27,614 nucleotides of DNA from Opitutaceae bacterium UBA2377 (GTDB lineage Bacteria > Verrucomicrobiota > Verrucomicrobiia > Opitutales > Opitutaceae). The translations under genes and the position numbers were made by a program. The stretch is from assembly GCA_002344205.1 (NCBI GenBank), contig DDSZ01000027.1:2181-29794 (forward strand). Reading direction: 5' to 3'. Under the pieces are notes generated by a model that was not told the DNA's origin, did not search any database, and worked only from the letters and a program-made list of their open reading frames with translations. Shown here in pieces: positions 1 to 10,045 of this stretch. Positions within the stretch are counted from its first letter, which is position 1. Every line of letters starts with the position of its first letter.

Positions 1-2229
<2,229 letters not shown>

Positions 2230-2697
2230 TTTTGGGGCCTGGTCGTCGCTCCGAGTTCTTTGATCCCAAGGTGCGGGTAACGCCGCGCCCGTTTGAGAAG
2301 TTCGGAGAGGAAAGTCCGGACACCACAGGGCAGGATGCCGCACGAGCTTCACCGCAAGTGCGGGCGCCAAGCGTCAAGGCTTGGTGACGGAAAGTGTCAC
2401 AGAGAACATACCGCCCGTTCGACCCGCCGCAAGGCGGGCTCGCTCAGGTAAGGGTGAAAAGGTGGGGTAAGAGCCCACCGCGCCAACGGCGACGTTGGCG
2501 GCACGAAAAACCCCGTCCGGTGCAAGGCAAAATAGGTGGCTGGACGGCCCGTCCCACAGCCACGGGTATGCCGCAGCCTGCGTCGCTCTCTCGGGAGCTG
2601 CGCAGGCCAAGTCAGCCGCAAGGCGGACGTTGAGAGAAATGACGGCCGAAGCGCCGCAAGGCGCGGAACATAATCCGGCTTACCGGCCCCAAAACTA
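2230..2697 (+). ncRNA. rnpB: RNase P RNA, bacterial class A
   Basis: This is the catalytic RNA of RNase P, which matures the 5' ends of tRNAs. Conserved blocks appear in order: GAGGAAAGTCCGGAC (about 2306), CACAGGGCAGGATGCCG, ACATACCGCCC (about 2406), CAGGTAAGGGTGAAAAGG, GGTAAGAGCCCACCGCG, GTGCAAGGCAAAATAGG, and the 3' P4 strand ATAATCCGGCTTACC near 2671. The ends pair perfectly as P1: CTAGTTTTGGGGCC (2226-2239) with GGCCCCAAAACTAG (2685-2698). The P1 strand includes the stop codon of the upstream gene. Exact mature ends are not known. At about 468 nt it is longer than the E. coli RNA (377 nt), with extra hairpins in the 2570-2665 part. No T-run terminator follows. Confidence 0.95.
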
Positions 2698-2719
2698 GGA
2701 ATTTGCCCAAGCGCTGCGC

Positions 2720-4171
2720 CTACCAGCCCAGCACCGTGATGGCGTTGCGGCCGACGGCCGAAGTGATCTCGCGCCAGAGCGAGATGCGGAAGGGGCTGCC
2801 ACCGTCGAAGTCGGCCAAGGATTCGTCGTAGTGGAAGGCGGCGTTGCCGACCACGGTGATGTCGTTGGCGACAACGGAGCCCATGACGTCGCCGTTGCCA
2901 TTGATCTTGACCGAGCCCTGCGGGGCGTAAACCAAGCCGCTGAGCACACCGTTGCCGGCGATCTGGATGTCCTGCACGCCGGTGGTCTTGGTGCCCCAGA
3001 TCTGCAAATTCTCCGGAAGATTGGCACTGCCCGAAGTGGTGCCGCCGTTCATGATGCCGTTGCCGGCGATCTTGATGTCGCCGGGCGCGTAGATTTGCAA
3101 ACTGGCCCCGGTCTGGACCCTGAGCTCGCCGCTGCCGCCGCCGATGTTGATGCTCGTCGTGCCGTTGGTGAGTTTGATCACGACCTTGGGACTGGCCTCG
3201 GCGGCCACGCGTTTCTGGATGGCGAGAACCCGGTTGTTAAAACTGATGGCCGTCGCTTCGTAGTAGTAAACACCGTCGGTGTGCGGCACATCACCAACAC
3301 GGGGCAGGTTCAGATTGTCGCCGATGCCGCCCAGCACATAGTTGGTGGTCGGCGGTGCCACCACGGCGTCGAAGCTGGCGGAAAAATCCGTGGAGACCCG
3401 GTCGGCCACAATGGTATTGGGGGGGGTGCCAAAAGGGCCGATAAGCCCTTGGGCGCCGACGGTTGGCGGCGCTCCACCGGTGGCGGCGTAGCCGAAAATA
3501 TCGGCATTCTGCACCGCGATGGCGTCGGCCGAGACGGAGATTGAGCCCACGGAGCCGTTGTCCTTCTTGACGGCGGCGCTGTAGCCCACCGGGCTGCCGC
3601 GAAGGGTGCCGTCGTTGTTTTTCTTGGAATGCCAACTGTCCACGGTGGCGTTGTTGCCCTTGAACTGGATGCTCTCCTTGGCGACGAGGCCGTTCGCGAA
3701 CTTGGAAGTCCGGCGCAACTGCACCTCCACCCATTTTTCTACCGTGCCGCCGCGGGGGATGCTGACCGTGGAGCGAGAGACGATACGCGGGGCGCTGCCC
3801 GTATAGCCGTAAACATAGACGCGGACGGTGCCGGTCACGCCTTGGTCAAAGGTATAGGAGCCGGAGCTCGGCAGCCGGCGCCGGGCGTCGCCTGCCGGCA
3901 CGGGACTGGCAGTAGTCCACCCGTTGCTGGACCAACTGTAACTGGGGTCGGAAATCCGCTTGTTGATGGCATGCATGGCCTCTTCCAGGCCGTTCTCGGC
4001 CAGATTCATCGCGGCGTTGTTGTAGAGGGCGTTGTTGGAGATTTTGAGGCTGGTTTGCCCCAGCTGCATGTAGCTGACGAGGGAAATGCCGATGATGGCC
4101 GAGAAGATCATGGCCACGATGAGCACGGAACCCTGCTGACGGGCGGCGGCGGAGAAAGGGGACTTTTGCAT
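2720..4171 (-). CDS. PilX-like minor pseudopilin with beta-repeat C-terminal domain (cassette A)
   Basis: This 483-residue protein starts at ATG 4171, a few bases after the PilW-like stop. The N-terminus is short and basic, then QQG and a hydrophobic helix (about 15-37), as in PilX N-terminal domains. This is a type IV pilin-like start without a canonical GFTLxE box. About residues 50-70 carry the conserved NLAENGLEEA helix. The C-terminal half is a chain of short beta-strand repeats with GNG turns (IKIAGNGIMNG, IQIAGNGVLSG, VKINGNGDVMGSVV) followed by FHYDESLA, resembling the DUF7305-type domain found after PilX N-termini. It probably sits in the tip complex of a pilus or pseudopilus. It is a paralogue of the gene at 5279-6676. 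The coding strand contains a run of eight C (3419-3426). No signal for a lipoprotein or for sortase is seen. Confidence 0.8.
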   Translation of the reverse strand: MQKSPFSAAARQQGSVLIVAMIFSAIIGISLVSYMQLGQTSLKISNNALYNNAAMNLAENGLEEAMHAINKRISDPSYSWSSNGWTTASPVPAGDARRRLPSSGSYTFDQGVTGTVRVYVYGYTGSAPRIVSRSTVSIPRGGTVEKWVEVQLRRTSKFANGLVAKESIQFKGNNATVDSWHSKKNNDGTLRGSPVGYSAAVKKDNGSVGSISVSADAIAVQNADIFGYAATGGAPPTVGAQGLIGPFGTPPNTIVADRVSTDFSASFDAVVAPPTTNYVLGGIGDNLNLPRVGDVPHTDGVYYYEATAISFNNRVLAIQKRVAAEASPKVVIKLTNGTTSINIGGGSGELRVQTGASLQIYAPGDIKIAGNGIMNGGTTSGSANLPENLQIWGTKTTGVQDIQIAGNGVLSGLVYAPQGSVKINGNGDVMGSVVANDITVVGNAAFHYDESLADFDGGSPFRISLWREITSAVGRNAITVLGW

Positions 4172-4183
4172 GGGAGGAACCGC

Positions 4184-4744
4184 TCAGGCGGTGACGTGTT
4201 TGTTGCGAAGGATGAACCGGGCGGAGAGCACGGTATTGGTGGCGGCGACCACGGTGGTGTTGAAGCGCGAAGCCTGCAGGGAAAGCTGCAGCTGTTTGGT
4301 GCTGGCATTGGCGATTGTGCGCTGGCCGGCATTGGCGACTGGCATCTCTACACCGGCAACGTTGAAGGCGCGGAAAGAAAAGGTGCCGGCGGTCACGCCG
4401 TTGATGAGCCGGAAGCCGTTGCGGAAAAACACCCGCTGGGCGCTGTCGTAGGAATAGGTGATGGCGGTGGCGTTGACCGTGAGGGTGATGGAGGTCTCGC
4501 TGTTCCAGGTGATGGCACTGGCCTGCCGCACGTCCTGGGCGAACAGCTCGAGGCCGCGCCGGGCCTCGGACTCCATGTCCGAGTAGCTCTGCATGTTGGC
4601 CCCGCTGCGGCCGAGGAAAAGAAAGGTGGAAAGCACCCCGGCCAAGATGAACGACGAGAGGGTGGCCCCGATGAGGACCTCCACCAGGGTGAAGCCGCGG
4701 CGACGGCCGGACTTACGGGCGGGCGAGAGTGTAATAGTAGTCAT
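4184..4744 (-). CDS. PilW/PulJ-like prepilin (cassette A)
   Basis: This is a 186-residue minor prepilin. The N-terminal box is RRRGFTLVEVLIGATLSS: predicted cleavage is after Gly17, with methylated Phe18 and Glu22 at position +5, followed by a hydrophobic helix to about residue 40. The MESEARRGLELFAQDVRQAS segment after the helix is characteristic of the PilW/PulJ pseudopilins. The start was set at ATG 4744 rather than the upstream ATG 4762, because the paralogue in cassette B has the matching ATG at the same place inside the preceding gene. This start overlaps the PilV-like gene by 32 bases in a different frame. It lies 12 bases upstream of the PilX-like start. Confidence 0.85.
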   Translation of the reverse strand: MTTITLSPARKSGRRRGFTLVEVLIGATLSSFILAGVLSTFLFLGRSGANMQSYSDMESEARRGLELFAQDVRQASAITWNSETSITLTVNATAITYSYDSAQRVFFRNGFRLINGVTAGTFSFRAFNVAGVEMPVANAGQRTIANASTKQLQLSLQASRFNTTVVAATNTVLSARFILRNKHVTA

Positions 4745-5168
4745 AAAGTCCGTTGTGGGCATAAATCGCGGAGAACGAGCGCTGCTGCCAGCGGCCGTCG
4801 TAGGTCTGCCAGCGCACGCGCACGGTGATGTTCTTCACATCCGCCCGGCCGCCGTCGTTGGCCACCAGGCGGGTGACCTCGTATTTTTCCGCCGCGACGC
4901 TGTCGCTGAAGTATTCGGTGCCGTCGAAAGTGTGCGTGGCCGGCAGGGCGTTGACCATGGTCCAGCTCATCAGCCGGGTGCGCTCGATCTCGCTCTGGAT
5001 GATCTGGGAGGCGAGTGTGGTGCCGCGGGCGACATCGATCTGCTTGAAGCCGGACTGCATCACGATGATCGAGGTGGCGATGCCGAAGGCCAGGATGAAG
5101 GAGGCCATCGCGACTTCGATGATGGTGAAGCCATCGGCACGGCGGAGGGAGCGGGCGGGGGCGGGCAT
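4713..5168 (-). CDS. PilV/PulI-like prepilin (cassette A)
   Basis: This 151-residue minor prepilin has a 13-residue leader (MPAPARSLRRADG), then FTIIEVAMASFILAFG. Cleavage is expected after Gly13, with Glu18 at +5. The mature part has about 138 residues and ends in NGLYDYYYTLARP. It aligns over its whole length with the pilin half of the fusion protein at 7250-8347 (shared ASFILAFG/AAFVLAFG, QSExE, and the LYDY end), so it is the free-standing counterpart of that domain. It is the first gene of cassette A. The promoter should lie in the 110-base spacer upstream. The last codons also encode the start of the PilW-like gene in another frame. Confidence 0.88.
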   Translation of the reverse strand: MPAPARSLRRADGFTIIEVAMASFILAFGIATSIIVMQSGFKQIDVARGTTLASQIIQSEIERTRLMSWTMVNALPATHTFDGTEYFSDSVAAEKYEVTRLVANDGGRADVKNITVRVRWQTYDGRWQQRSFSAIYAHNGLYDYYYTLARP

Positions 5169-5278
5169 GAGGTCAGCATGACAGAAACCCGAGGCAGAGG
5201 GTTAGAGGCTTACGGGCCCGCATTTCAGGCCCATGGCCAGTAGGCCTGATAAGGCCTGACGGCCGGGGCCGGTGAGGT
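5169..5278 (-). promoter_or_regulatory. Spacer between the two pseudopilin cassettes
   Basis: This gene-free spacer lies before cassette A and after the last gene of cassette B. It holds a small hairpin AGGCCT-GATA-AGGCCT (5242-5257) and further GGCC-rich inverted sequence to about 5272. It could be a weak terminator for cassette B or part of the promoter/operator of cassette A. No T-run and no clear -35/-10 pair are seen. Confidence 0.3.
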
Positions 5279-6676
5279 TTACCAGCCCTTGAAAACCGGC
5301 AGATAAAGGTCGCGCTCGGCGGCGCTGGTGATCTCCCGCCACTTCACAATGCCAAAGGGGGTGTTGTCGCCGGAGCGCGCCAGGGACTCGTCGTAGTGAA
5401 AATCGGCATTGCCGACCAAGGTGATGGTATCGGCCACCACCGCGCCCATCACGTCGCCGTTGCCGTTGATTTTTACGTGACCGTTGGGGGCGTAAACGAC
5501 GCCTTTCAAGGCGCCGTTGCCTGCGACTTGAATGTCCTGGCCTCCTTGGCTCTGGCTGGTGCCGAAGAGTTTGAACGAAGAGGGCCGGGCGTTGGCATTG
5601 CCAATGCCCTTGCCGGCGATCTTGACGTTGCCCTCGGTGAAGAGCGCAAGACTGGAACCAGCGGGAATGAGAATGGTGGCGTTGCCGGTCACATCGAGTG
5701 CGCTCATCCCGGGTCCGGCGGTGAGCACCAGGGTGACTTGGCCGAGGATGGTGAGGGTCTTGTTGCCGCTCAGGCTGATGCCGGCGGTGCGCCAAGCCGT
5801 GGCCTCGCCGACGGTGCCCAAGGTGTCGCCCACGGTGAGCAAGTGGGTGCCGTGCTCGGGGTTGAAGACCGGGGGGAAGTCGGCGTTGAAATCGGTGGCT
5901 ACGCGCCGGGGATCGATTCGCATATCTGCAGGTGTGTCTGGTCCCCGGATCGATCCATGCGTGCCGACCTGAGGTTCGCCGCCGCCCGTGGCTACATGGC
6001 CCCAGATGTTGGCGTGGTTCAGCAGCACCGCGTGATTCTCCACCGAGCCGCTGGCGACACTGCCACCAGCGCGCCGGACCCCGGCCGAATAGGGCACCGC
6101 GGGGGTGGTGGGATCGTCGTCGGGGTCGGAATCCCAACTGTCCACACTGGCATTGGTGCCGCTGAAAGAGACGGTATTTTTGGCGACCAGGCCGCCGGCA
6201 AAAAACGAGCGCCGCCGCAAGGTGACCTCGATCATCCGGGTCACCGGCGCGCCATCCGGCGGATTGACCGAGGCCAGGGCCAAAATCCGCGGCTGGGCGC
6301 CGGCGCCGGGCTTCTGATGGGTGGTATAAACCTGCACCGAGCCGGCGGTGTTTTTGGTGAAATCAAAGCCGCTGAATTTCCGCCAAGCCGAGACGCCGTT
6401 GTCCGACCAGCCGGTCCAGGCATCGGCCTGACCGCCGGTAGCCCGGTTGAAGGACCAGACCGCTTCCTCGACCCCGGCCTCGACAAGATTGAGGGCGGCG
6501 ATACCGTAGAAGCTGCGCTGGGCCTGCCGCGTGGAATTGAGGCTGAGGCTGAGATAGCTGCCGAGCATCAGCGCGATGATGGCCATGAGCATCAGCGCGA
6601 CGATGAGCACCGCACCGCGCTGGGCATTTGCCCGGGCCCGCCGGGAGGAGTGAGGAAGATCGGGGATTGGCGGCAT
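5279..6676 (-). CDS. PilX-like minor pseudopilin with beta-repeat C-terminal domain (cassette B)
   Basis: This 465-residue paralogue of the 2720-4171 product has a basic N-terminus, QRG at residue about 21, then a hydrophobic helix (VLIVALMLMAIIALMLGSYL) and the NLVEAGVEEA helix typical of PilX N-termini. The middle carries the shared DSWDS...VPYSAGV block and a VATGGGEPQVG loop. The C-terminus repeats short beta units (VKIAGKGIGN, IQVAGNGALKG, VKINGNGDVMGAVV) and ends FHYDESLA...WREITSA...GW, nearly matching cassette A. Its ATG (6674-6676) overlaps the TGA of the PilW-like gene by one base (TGATG), which points to translational coupling. The likely role is a pilus-tip or pseudopilus component. 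Confidence 0.8.
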   Translation of the reverse strand: MPPIPDLPHSSRRARANAQRGAVLIVALMLMAIIALMLGSYLSLSLNSTRQAQRSFYGIAALNLVEAGVEEAVWSFNRATGGQADAWTGWSDNGVSAWRKFSGFDFTKNTAGSVQVYTTHQKPGAGAQPRILALASVNPPDGAPVTRMIEVTLRRRSFFAGGLVAKNTVSFSGTNASVDSWDSDPDDDPTTPAVPYSAGVRRAGGSVASGSVENHAVLLNHANIWGHVATGGGEPQVGTHGSIRGPDTPADMRIDPRRVATDFNADFPPVFNPEHGTHLLTVGDTLGTVGEATAWRTAGISLSGNKTLTILGQVTLVLTAGPGMSALDVTGNATILIPAGSSLALFTEGNVKIAGKGIGNANARPSSFKLFGTSQSQGGQDIQVAGNGALKGVVYAPNGHVKINGNGDVMGAVVADTITLVGNADFHYDESLARSGDNTPFGIVKWREITSAAERDLYLPVFKGW

Positions 6677-7275
6677 CAGTGGGCAACCTTTTTGTTGCGC
6701 AGGATATAGCGGGCGGAGAAGGCCGATTGGCTGGCCTCGGCAGTGGTGACGCCGCGCCGGACGGCGCGAAATGTGATCTGGACCAGCTTGGTCTCGAGAT
6801 CATTGGCGGCCGGATCCCCAATCGTGCCGGTGCGGCCGAGTTTGTAGCGCTGGAAGGAAAAATCGGCCGCGACCTGCGGCACGAGCACCCGCCGGGTCAA
6901 ACCGGAATCGGGCTCGCCGGGTTGTTGGTAAAATCCGCCGGAGCCAGCCGCATCCGCTTGAAAGCCGTAGGTCACCGGCTGCAAACCTGCGCCGGCCGTC
7001 GGCAGATAAAGCGTGATGCGCTGCGGGTCATGCCAGCGGATGCCCTGGGCCATACGGGCATCGGAGGCGAATTGGTCGAGAGCCCGGCGGACCTGGGTTT
7101 CCATTTCACTGTAGCTGCCCAGACCAAAGCCCGTGCGGCCGATGAACAGAAACGCGCTCATCACCCCGGCCAGAATCACGGTCGAGAGCGCGGCTGCGAT
7201 CATCACCTCGGCGAGGGTGAAGCCGCGCCGGCTGCGCTGGGTGGCGCGGTCAGCGGGCGGTGTAGAAATAGTCAT
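6676..7275 (-). CDS. PilW/PulJ-like prepilin (cassette B)
   Basis: This is a 199-residue minor prepilin. The cleavage box is RSRRGFTLAEVMIAAALS with cleavage after Gly18, Phe19 at +1 and Glu23 at +5, then a hydrophobic helix and the MxTQVRRALDQFASDAR segment seen in PilW/PulJ. ATG 7275 (MTISTPPADR) was chosen because it matches the cassette A start. ATG 7284 is three codons earlier and cannot be excluded. The start overlaps the end of the response regulator-pilin fusion gene by 26 bases in another frame. It is a clear paralogue of 4184-4744. Confidence 0.85.
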   Translation of the reverse strand: MTISTPPADRATQRSRRGFTLAEVMIAAALSTVILAGVMSAFLFIGRTGFGLGSYSEMETQVRRALDQFASDARMAQGIRWHDPQRITLYLPTAGAGLQPVTYGFQADAAGSGGFYQQPGEPDSGLTRRVLVPQVAADFSFQRYKLGRTGTIGDPAANDLETKLVQITFRAVRRGVTTAEASQSAFSARYILRNKKVAH

Positions 7276-8347
7276 ACAGGCCATGTTTGGCGTAGCGGGT
7301 CATCAGCCGCGTGGTGTGGGTGCGGCCGTCGTGGCCGCGCCAGGTGGAGATGAGCATGATTTCCTTCATGTCCGGCTTCACTGTCCGGATGGTGCGGCTG
7401 CAGGTGAAGGTGGTGCGGGCGGAGCTGGCGGCCGGATCGACGGCGACCGTGGCCGGGCCCGCCGCCTGCAGGGCTTCAAGCTGGGACCAGTTGCGGAGCC
7501 GGAGGCTTTCCAGTTCGCTCTGCATCAACTGGCCCGCGTAGCTGTAATTGCGCGCGGTATCCACGGCCTGCAGGCCGCGTTGCAGGGTGGTGATTGCCGT
7601 GACGATGCCAAAGGCGAGCACGAACGCCGCGACCATGACCTCGACGAGGGTGAAGCCGGCGGCCGGCCCGTTTTCCCGGGGCGAGCCGGTGCGCTGGACG
7701 AAGAGGGCGGCGGCTTGGGCGCGGCGTTTCACGTGCAGCTTTTCGAAAACATTGATGAGGTAGTTTTTCACCGTGTTTTCGCTGAGCTGCAGCTTTTCGC
7801 CGACCTGCTTGTTGGTCAGCCCTTCCGCGACAAGGGCCAGCACGCGATGCTCCTGCTGGGAGAGCGACGAAAGTTCGTCGGACGGATCATTGGCTCCGTT
7901 GCCGGTCCGGATGAGCTTGAGCACGCGGTCGGTGACATCCGGCGCGAGGATCGACTGGCCGGCGGCAACATCCTTGACGGCCTGCACGAGGCCGGCGGGA
8001 TCGACCTCCTTCATCAGGTAGCCATGGGCCCCGGCCGCCACCGCTTCATAGACGTAGCGGTCGGTGGAGTGCGAGGTGAGGATGATGATCCGCGTGGCCG
8101 GGTGATGCCGGAGGATTTCGCGGCAGGCGTCGAATCCCGGGCCGTCGGGCAGGCGGATGTCGAGCAGGACGACATCGGGCTTGAGCCGGTCGCAGGCGGT
8201 GATGGCGGCGGCGTTGGAGTCGGCCTCGCCCACGACAACAAACGATGGCTCGGTGGGCACGGTGAGCACCGTGCGCAGCCCATGCCGGACGAGGGCGCTG
8301 TCCTCGACAATCAGGATGCGGATGGCTGGATCTGGGGTTGGCTTCAT
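7250..8347 (-). CDS. Response regulator (REC-LuxR HTH) fused to a PilV-like prepilin
   Basis: One uninterrupted 365-codon frame encodes two proteins that are normally separate. Residues 1-125 form a receiver domain: acidic pair Glu15/Asp16, phospho-acceptor Asp63 in LLDIRLPDG, Thr91 and Lys113 in GYLMKE. Residues about 160-225 are a NarL/FixJ (LuxR-type) DNA-binding domain (LSQQEHRVLALVAEGLTNK, LSENTVKNYLINVFEKL). Residues 228-365 are a minor prepilin: PAAG/FTLVEVMVAAFVLAFG with cleavage expected after Gly231 and Glu236 at +5, ending HGLYDYFYTAR. The regulator half matches the free regulator at 10097-10768 to its last helix. The pilin half matches the free prepilin at 4713-5168. The start ATG overlaps the kinase stop (ATGA). 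An internal GTG at codon 206 is the only in-frame near-start that could give a separate pilin with a 26-residue leader. Confidence 0.9.
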   Translation of the reverse strand: MKPTPDPAIRILIVEDSALVRHGLRTVLTVPTEPSFVVVGEADSNAAAITACDRLKPDVVLLDIRLPDGPGFDACREILRHHPATRIIILTSHSTDRYVYEAVAAGAHGYLMKEVDPAGLVQAVKDVAAGQSILAPDVTDRVLKLIRTGNGANDPSDELSSLSQQEHRVLALVAEGLTNKQVGEKLQLSENTVKNYLINVFEKLHVKRRAQAAALFVQRTGSPRENGPAAGFTLVEVMVAAFVLAFGIVTAITTLQRGLQAVDTARNYSYAGQLMQSELESLRLRNWSQLEALQAAGPATVAVDPAASSARTTFTCSRTIRTVKPDMKEIMLISTWRGHDGRTHTTRLMTRYAKHGLYDYFYTAR

Positions 8348-9927
8348 GACTTCGGAATGGGACGAAAGACGAATTGCAGGCGGGTGCCGCGGCCCGGCTT
8401 GGAATCGGTGGTGAGTTCGGCGCCGAGCTCGCGGGCGCGCTGGGCGAGGTTGGTGCGACCGTGACCACCGGCTTCCCGGGCCGGGTCAAATCCGCGGCCA
8501 TCATCGCCGATGGCATAGATCATCCCGCCGTCCGGGGCGGCGCGAAGGCTCACGTCAACTTGCGAGGCCTCGCCGTGGCGCAGGGCGTTGCTCACGGCTT
8601 CGGCGGTGATTTGCAGGAGGTTGGCGCGCTGGCTGAGGGTCAGTTGCGCGGCGAGCGCCGCATCGATCTCGCAACTGCATTTGGCCGGGCGCAGCTCCTG
8701 CATCTGGCCGAGCAGGGATTCCACGGCTTGGGCAAACGTCTGCTGGCGCAGGGCCTCGGGCTCAAGGCCCACGATGAAATTGCGCACGTCGTGGATCGTG
8801 GCGTTGAGCGCGGCGCGGCTTTGATCGAGGCGCGCCGCGGCTTCCAACTGATCGGGCTGCAACAAGGCGCGGATACCGGCGAGACCCATGCCGGTGGCGT
8901 AGAGCGATTGGATGACGCCGTCATGCAGGTCGCGGCCCAGCCGGATGCGTTCATCGAGGGAACGCCGCAACTGGTCTTCACTGGCCAGCAAGGCGCTCTC
9001 GGTCTGCCGCCGCCTTTCCACCTCCTGCCGCAGTTGGTCCCGTTGGGCGTGTGCTTCCTCCAGCAGCCGGGCCACGCGGCCGAATTCAGCCTTGTCCTCG
9101 CGCAGAGCCAGAATGGGGCGGGAATCGTTGCGGGCCAGACTTGCATCAATTTGCCCGAGCGGGCCAAGCACCCAGACGCGCAAGCTCAAGCCCAAGGCCG
9201 CGATCAGCAGCAAGCCAAAGGCGAAAAAAAGCGGCAGGTGGGGTGAGATGCGCCACCAGAGGCCCGGCTCGGCGGCGTCCGGCGGTGTGAACTGCAGGAG
9301 TCGCAGCGGCCGGCCCTGCCAGTCGTCCAGCGTTCGCAGGATCCCCGGCGTTGCTTTGGCCGTGCCATCCGGCAGGAGTTGCACGGTGCCTTCTGCAAGA
9401 TGCGAGAGCAACCGCAAGTGGCCCTCACTCCACTGGCGGGCGGCGATGACCCAGCCGGCAACCGGGCTGGTAGGGGTGAGAGGCTGGACATGGAGCTCCA
9501 GCAGGCCGGCTTCCGATTCGGCAAAGAAGCGATCGGGCGGCGGTGATTCGTTCCAAGCCGCAATGGTCTCGGGTTCCAGCGGCGGTCGCACGAGGCCGGG
9601 CGCGGCTACGGTGCGGATGGGCGAGCCGTTGGGCCGCAGCACCCAAACCGCCGCGATCCCAGCCTCGGCCGGATCGCCGAGCGACCAAGCGGAGGTGGCC
9701 TCATCTTCCACCGCGGCCAGTCCGGCGACGGATTCCGCCGTGTAGCGCTCCAATGTCTCCGCCGTGGTTTTCAGCCAATGATCCAGCAGCCGGCTTTGCT
9801 GGGCCTGCAACCAAGGTCCGGTGCGCTGTTGCTCACGCAGCTCCAGCCACTGTTGGAGCAGCAGCGCGCTCGCGAAGCCGAGCAAAAGGGAGCCAAAAAG
9901 CAGCGCGAAGCGAAACCGGATGCTCAT
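8344..9927 (-). CDS. NarX/DesK-type sensor histidine kinase, partner of the fusion regulator
   Basis: This 527-residue membrane kinase has a first transmembrane helix at about residues 7-25, an extracytoplasmic region of about 205 residues (26-230), and a second helix at about 231-252 followed by a HAMP-like/coiled-coil segment. The HisKA_3 dimerisation domain carries His335 in GRDLHDGVIQSLY. The HATPase_c domain has the N-box Asn447 (EAVSNALRHG), G1 DDGRGFD (about 475) and G2 PGRGTRL. The HisKA_3 plus DLHDG motif is the type that pairs with NarL/FixJ regulators. The gene overlaps the next gene as ATGA, so the REC-pilin fusion is its obvious partner. The signal it senses is not apparent. The extracytoplasmic part aligns loosely with the CHASE4-like region of the second kinase. 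Confidence 0.92.
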   Translation of the reverse strand: MSIRFRFALLFGSLLLGFASALLLQQWLELREQQRTGPWLQAQQSRLLDHWLKTTAETLERYTAESVAGLAAVEDEATSAWSLGDPAEAGIAAVWVLRPNGSPIRTVAAPGLVRPPLEPETIAAWNESPPPDRFFAESEAGLLELHVQPLTPTSPVAGWVIAARQWSEGHLRLLSHLAEGTVQLLPDGTAKATPGILRTLDDWQGRPLRLLQFTPPDAAEPGLWWRISPHLPLFFAFGLLLIAALGLSLRVWVLGPLGQIDASLARNDSRPILALREDKAEFGRVARLLEEAHAQRDQLRQEVERRRQTESALLASEDQLRRSLDERIRLGRDLHDGVIQSLYATGMGLAGIRALLQPDQLEAAARLDQSRAALNATIHDVRNFIVGLEPEALRQQTFAQAVESLLGQMQELRPAKCSCEIDAALAAQLTLSQRANLLQITAEAVSNALRHGEASQVDVSLRAAPDGGMIYAIGDDGRGFDPAREAGGHGRTNLAQRARELGAELTTDSKPGRGTRLQFVFRPIPKS

Positions 9928-10045
9928 GGTGAAGCGGACCTTCCGTGAGCTTTGACGGAGTCGGAATTACAACAGGCTCGCGCCTCGGCAGTGCTGGGCA
10001 GAAGAAGGATCAACCCGTTCAGAATAACCGTTTACAGGCATTCGA

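Noticed and set aside
2394..2633. Short open frames on both strands inside 2374-2698
   Set aside because: The region is explained by rnpB secondary structure and conserved RNA motifs.
5242..5257. AGGCCT-GATA-AGGCCT hairpin as a firm terminator of cassette B
   Set aside because: The stem is only 6 bp and no T-run follows; kept only as a low-confidence regulatory spacer.
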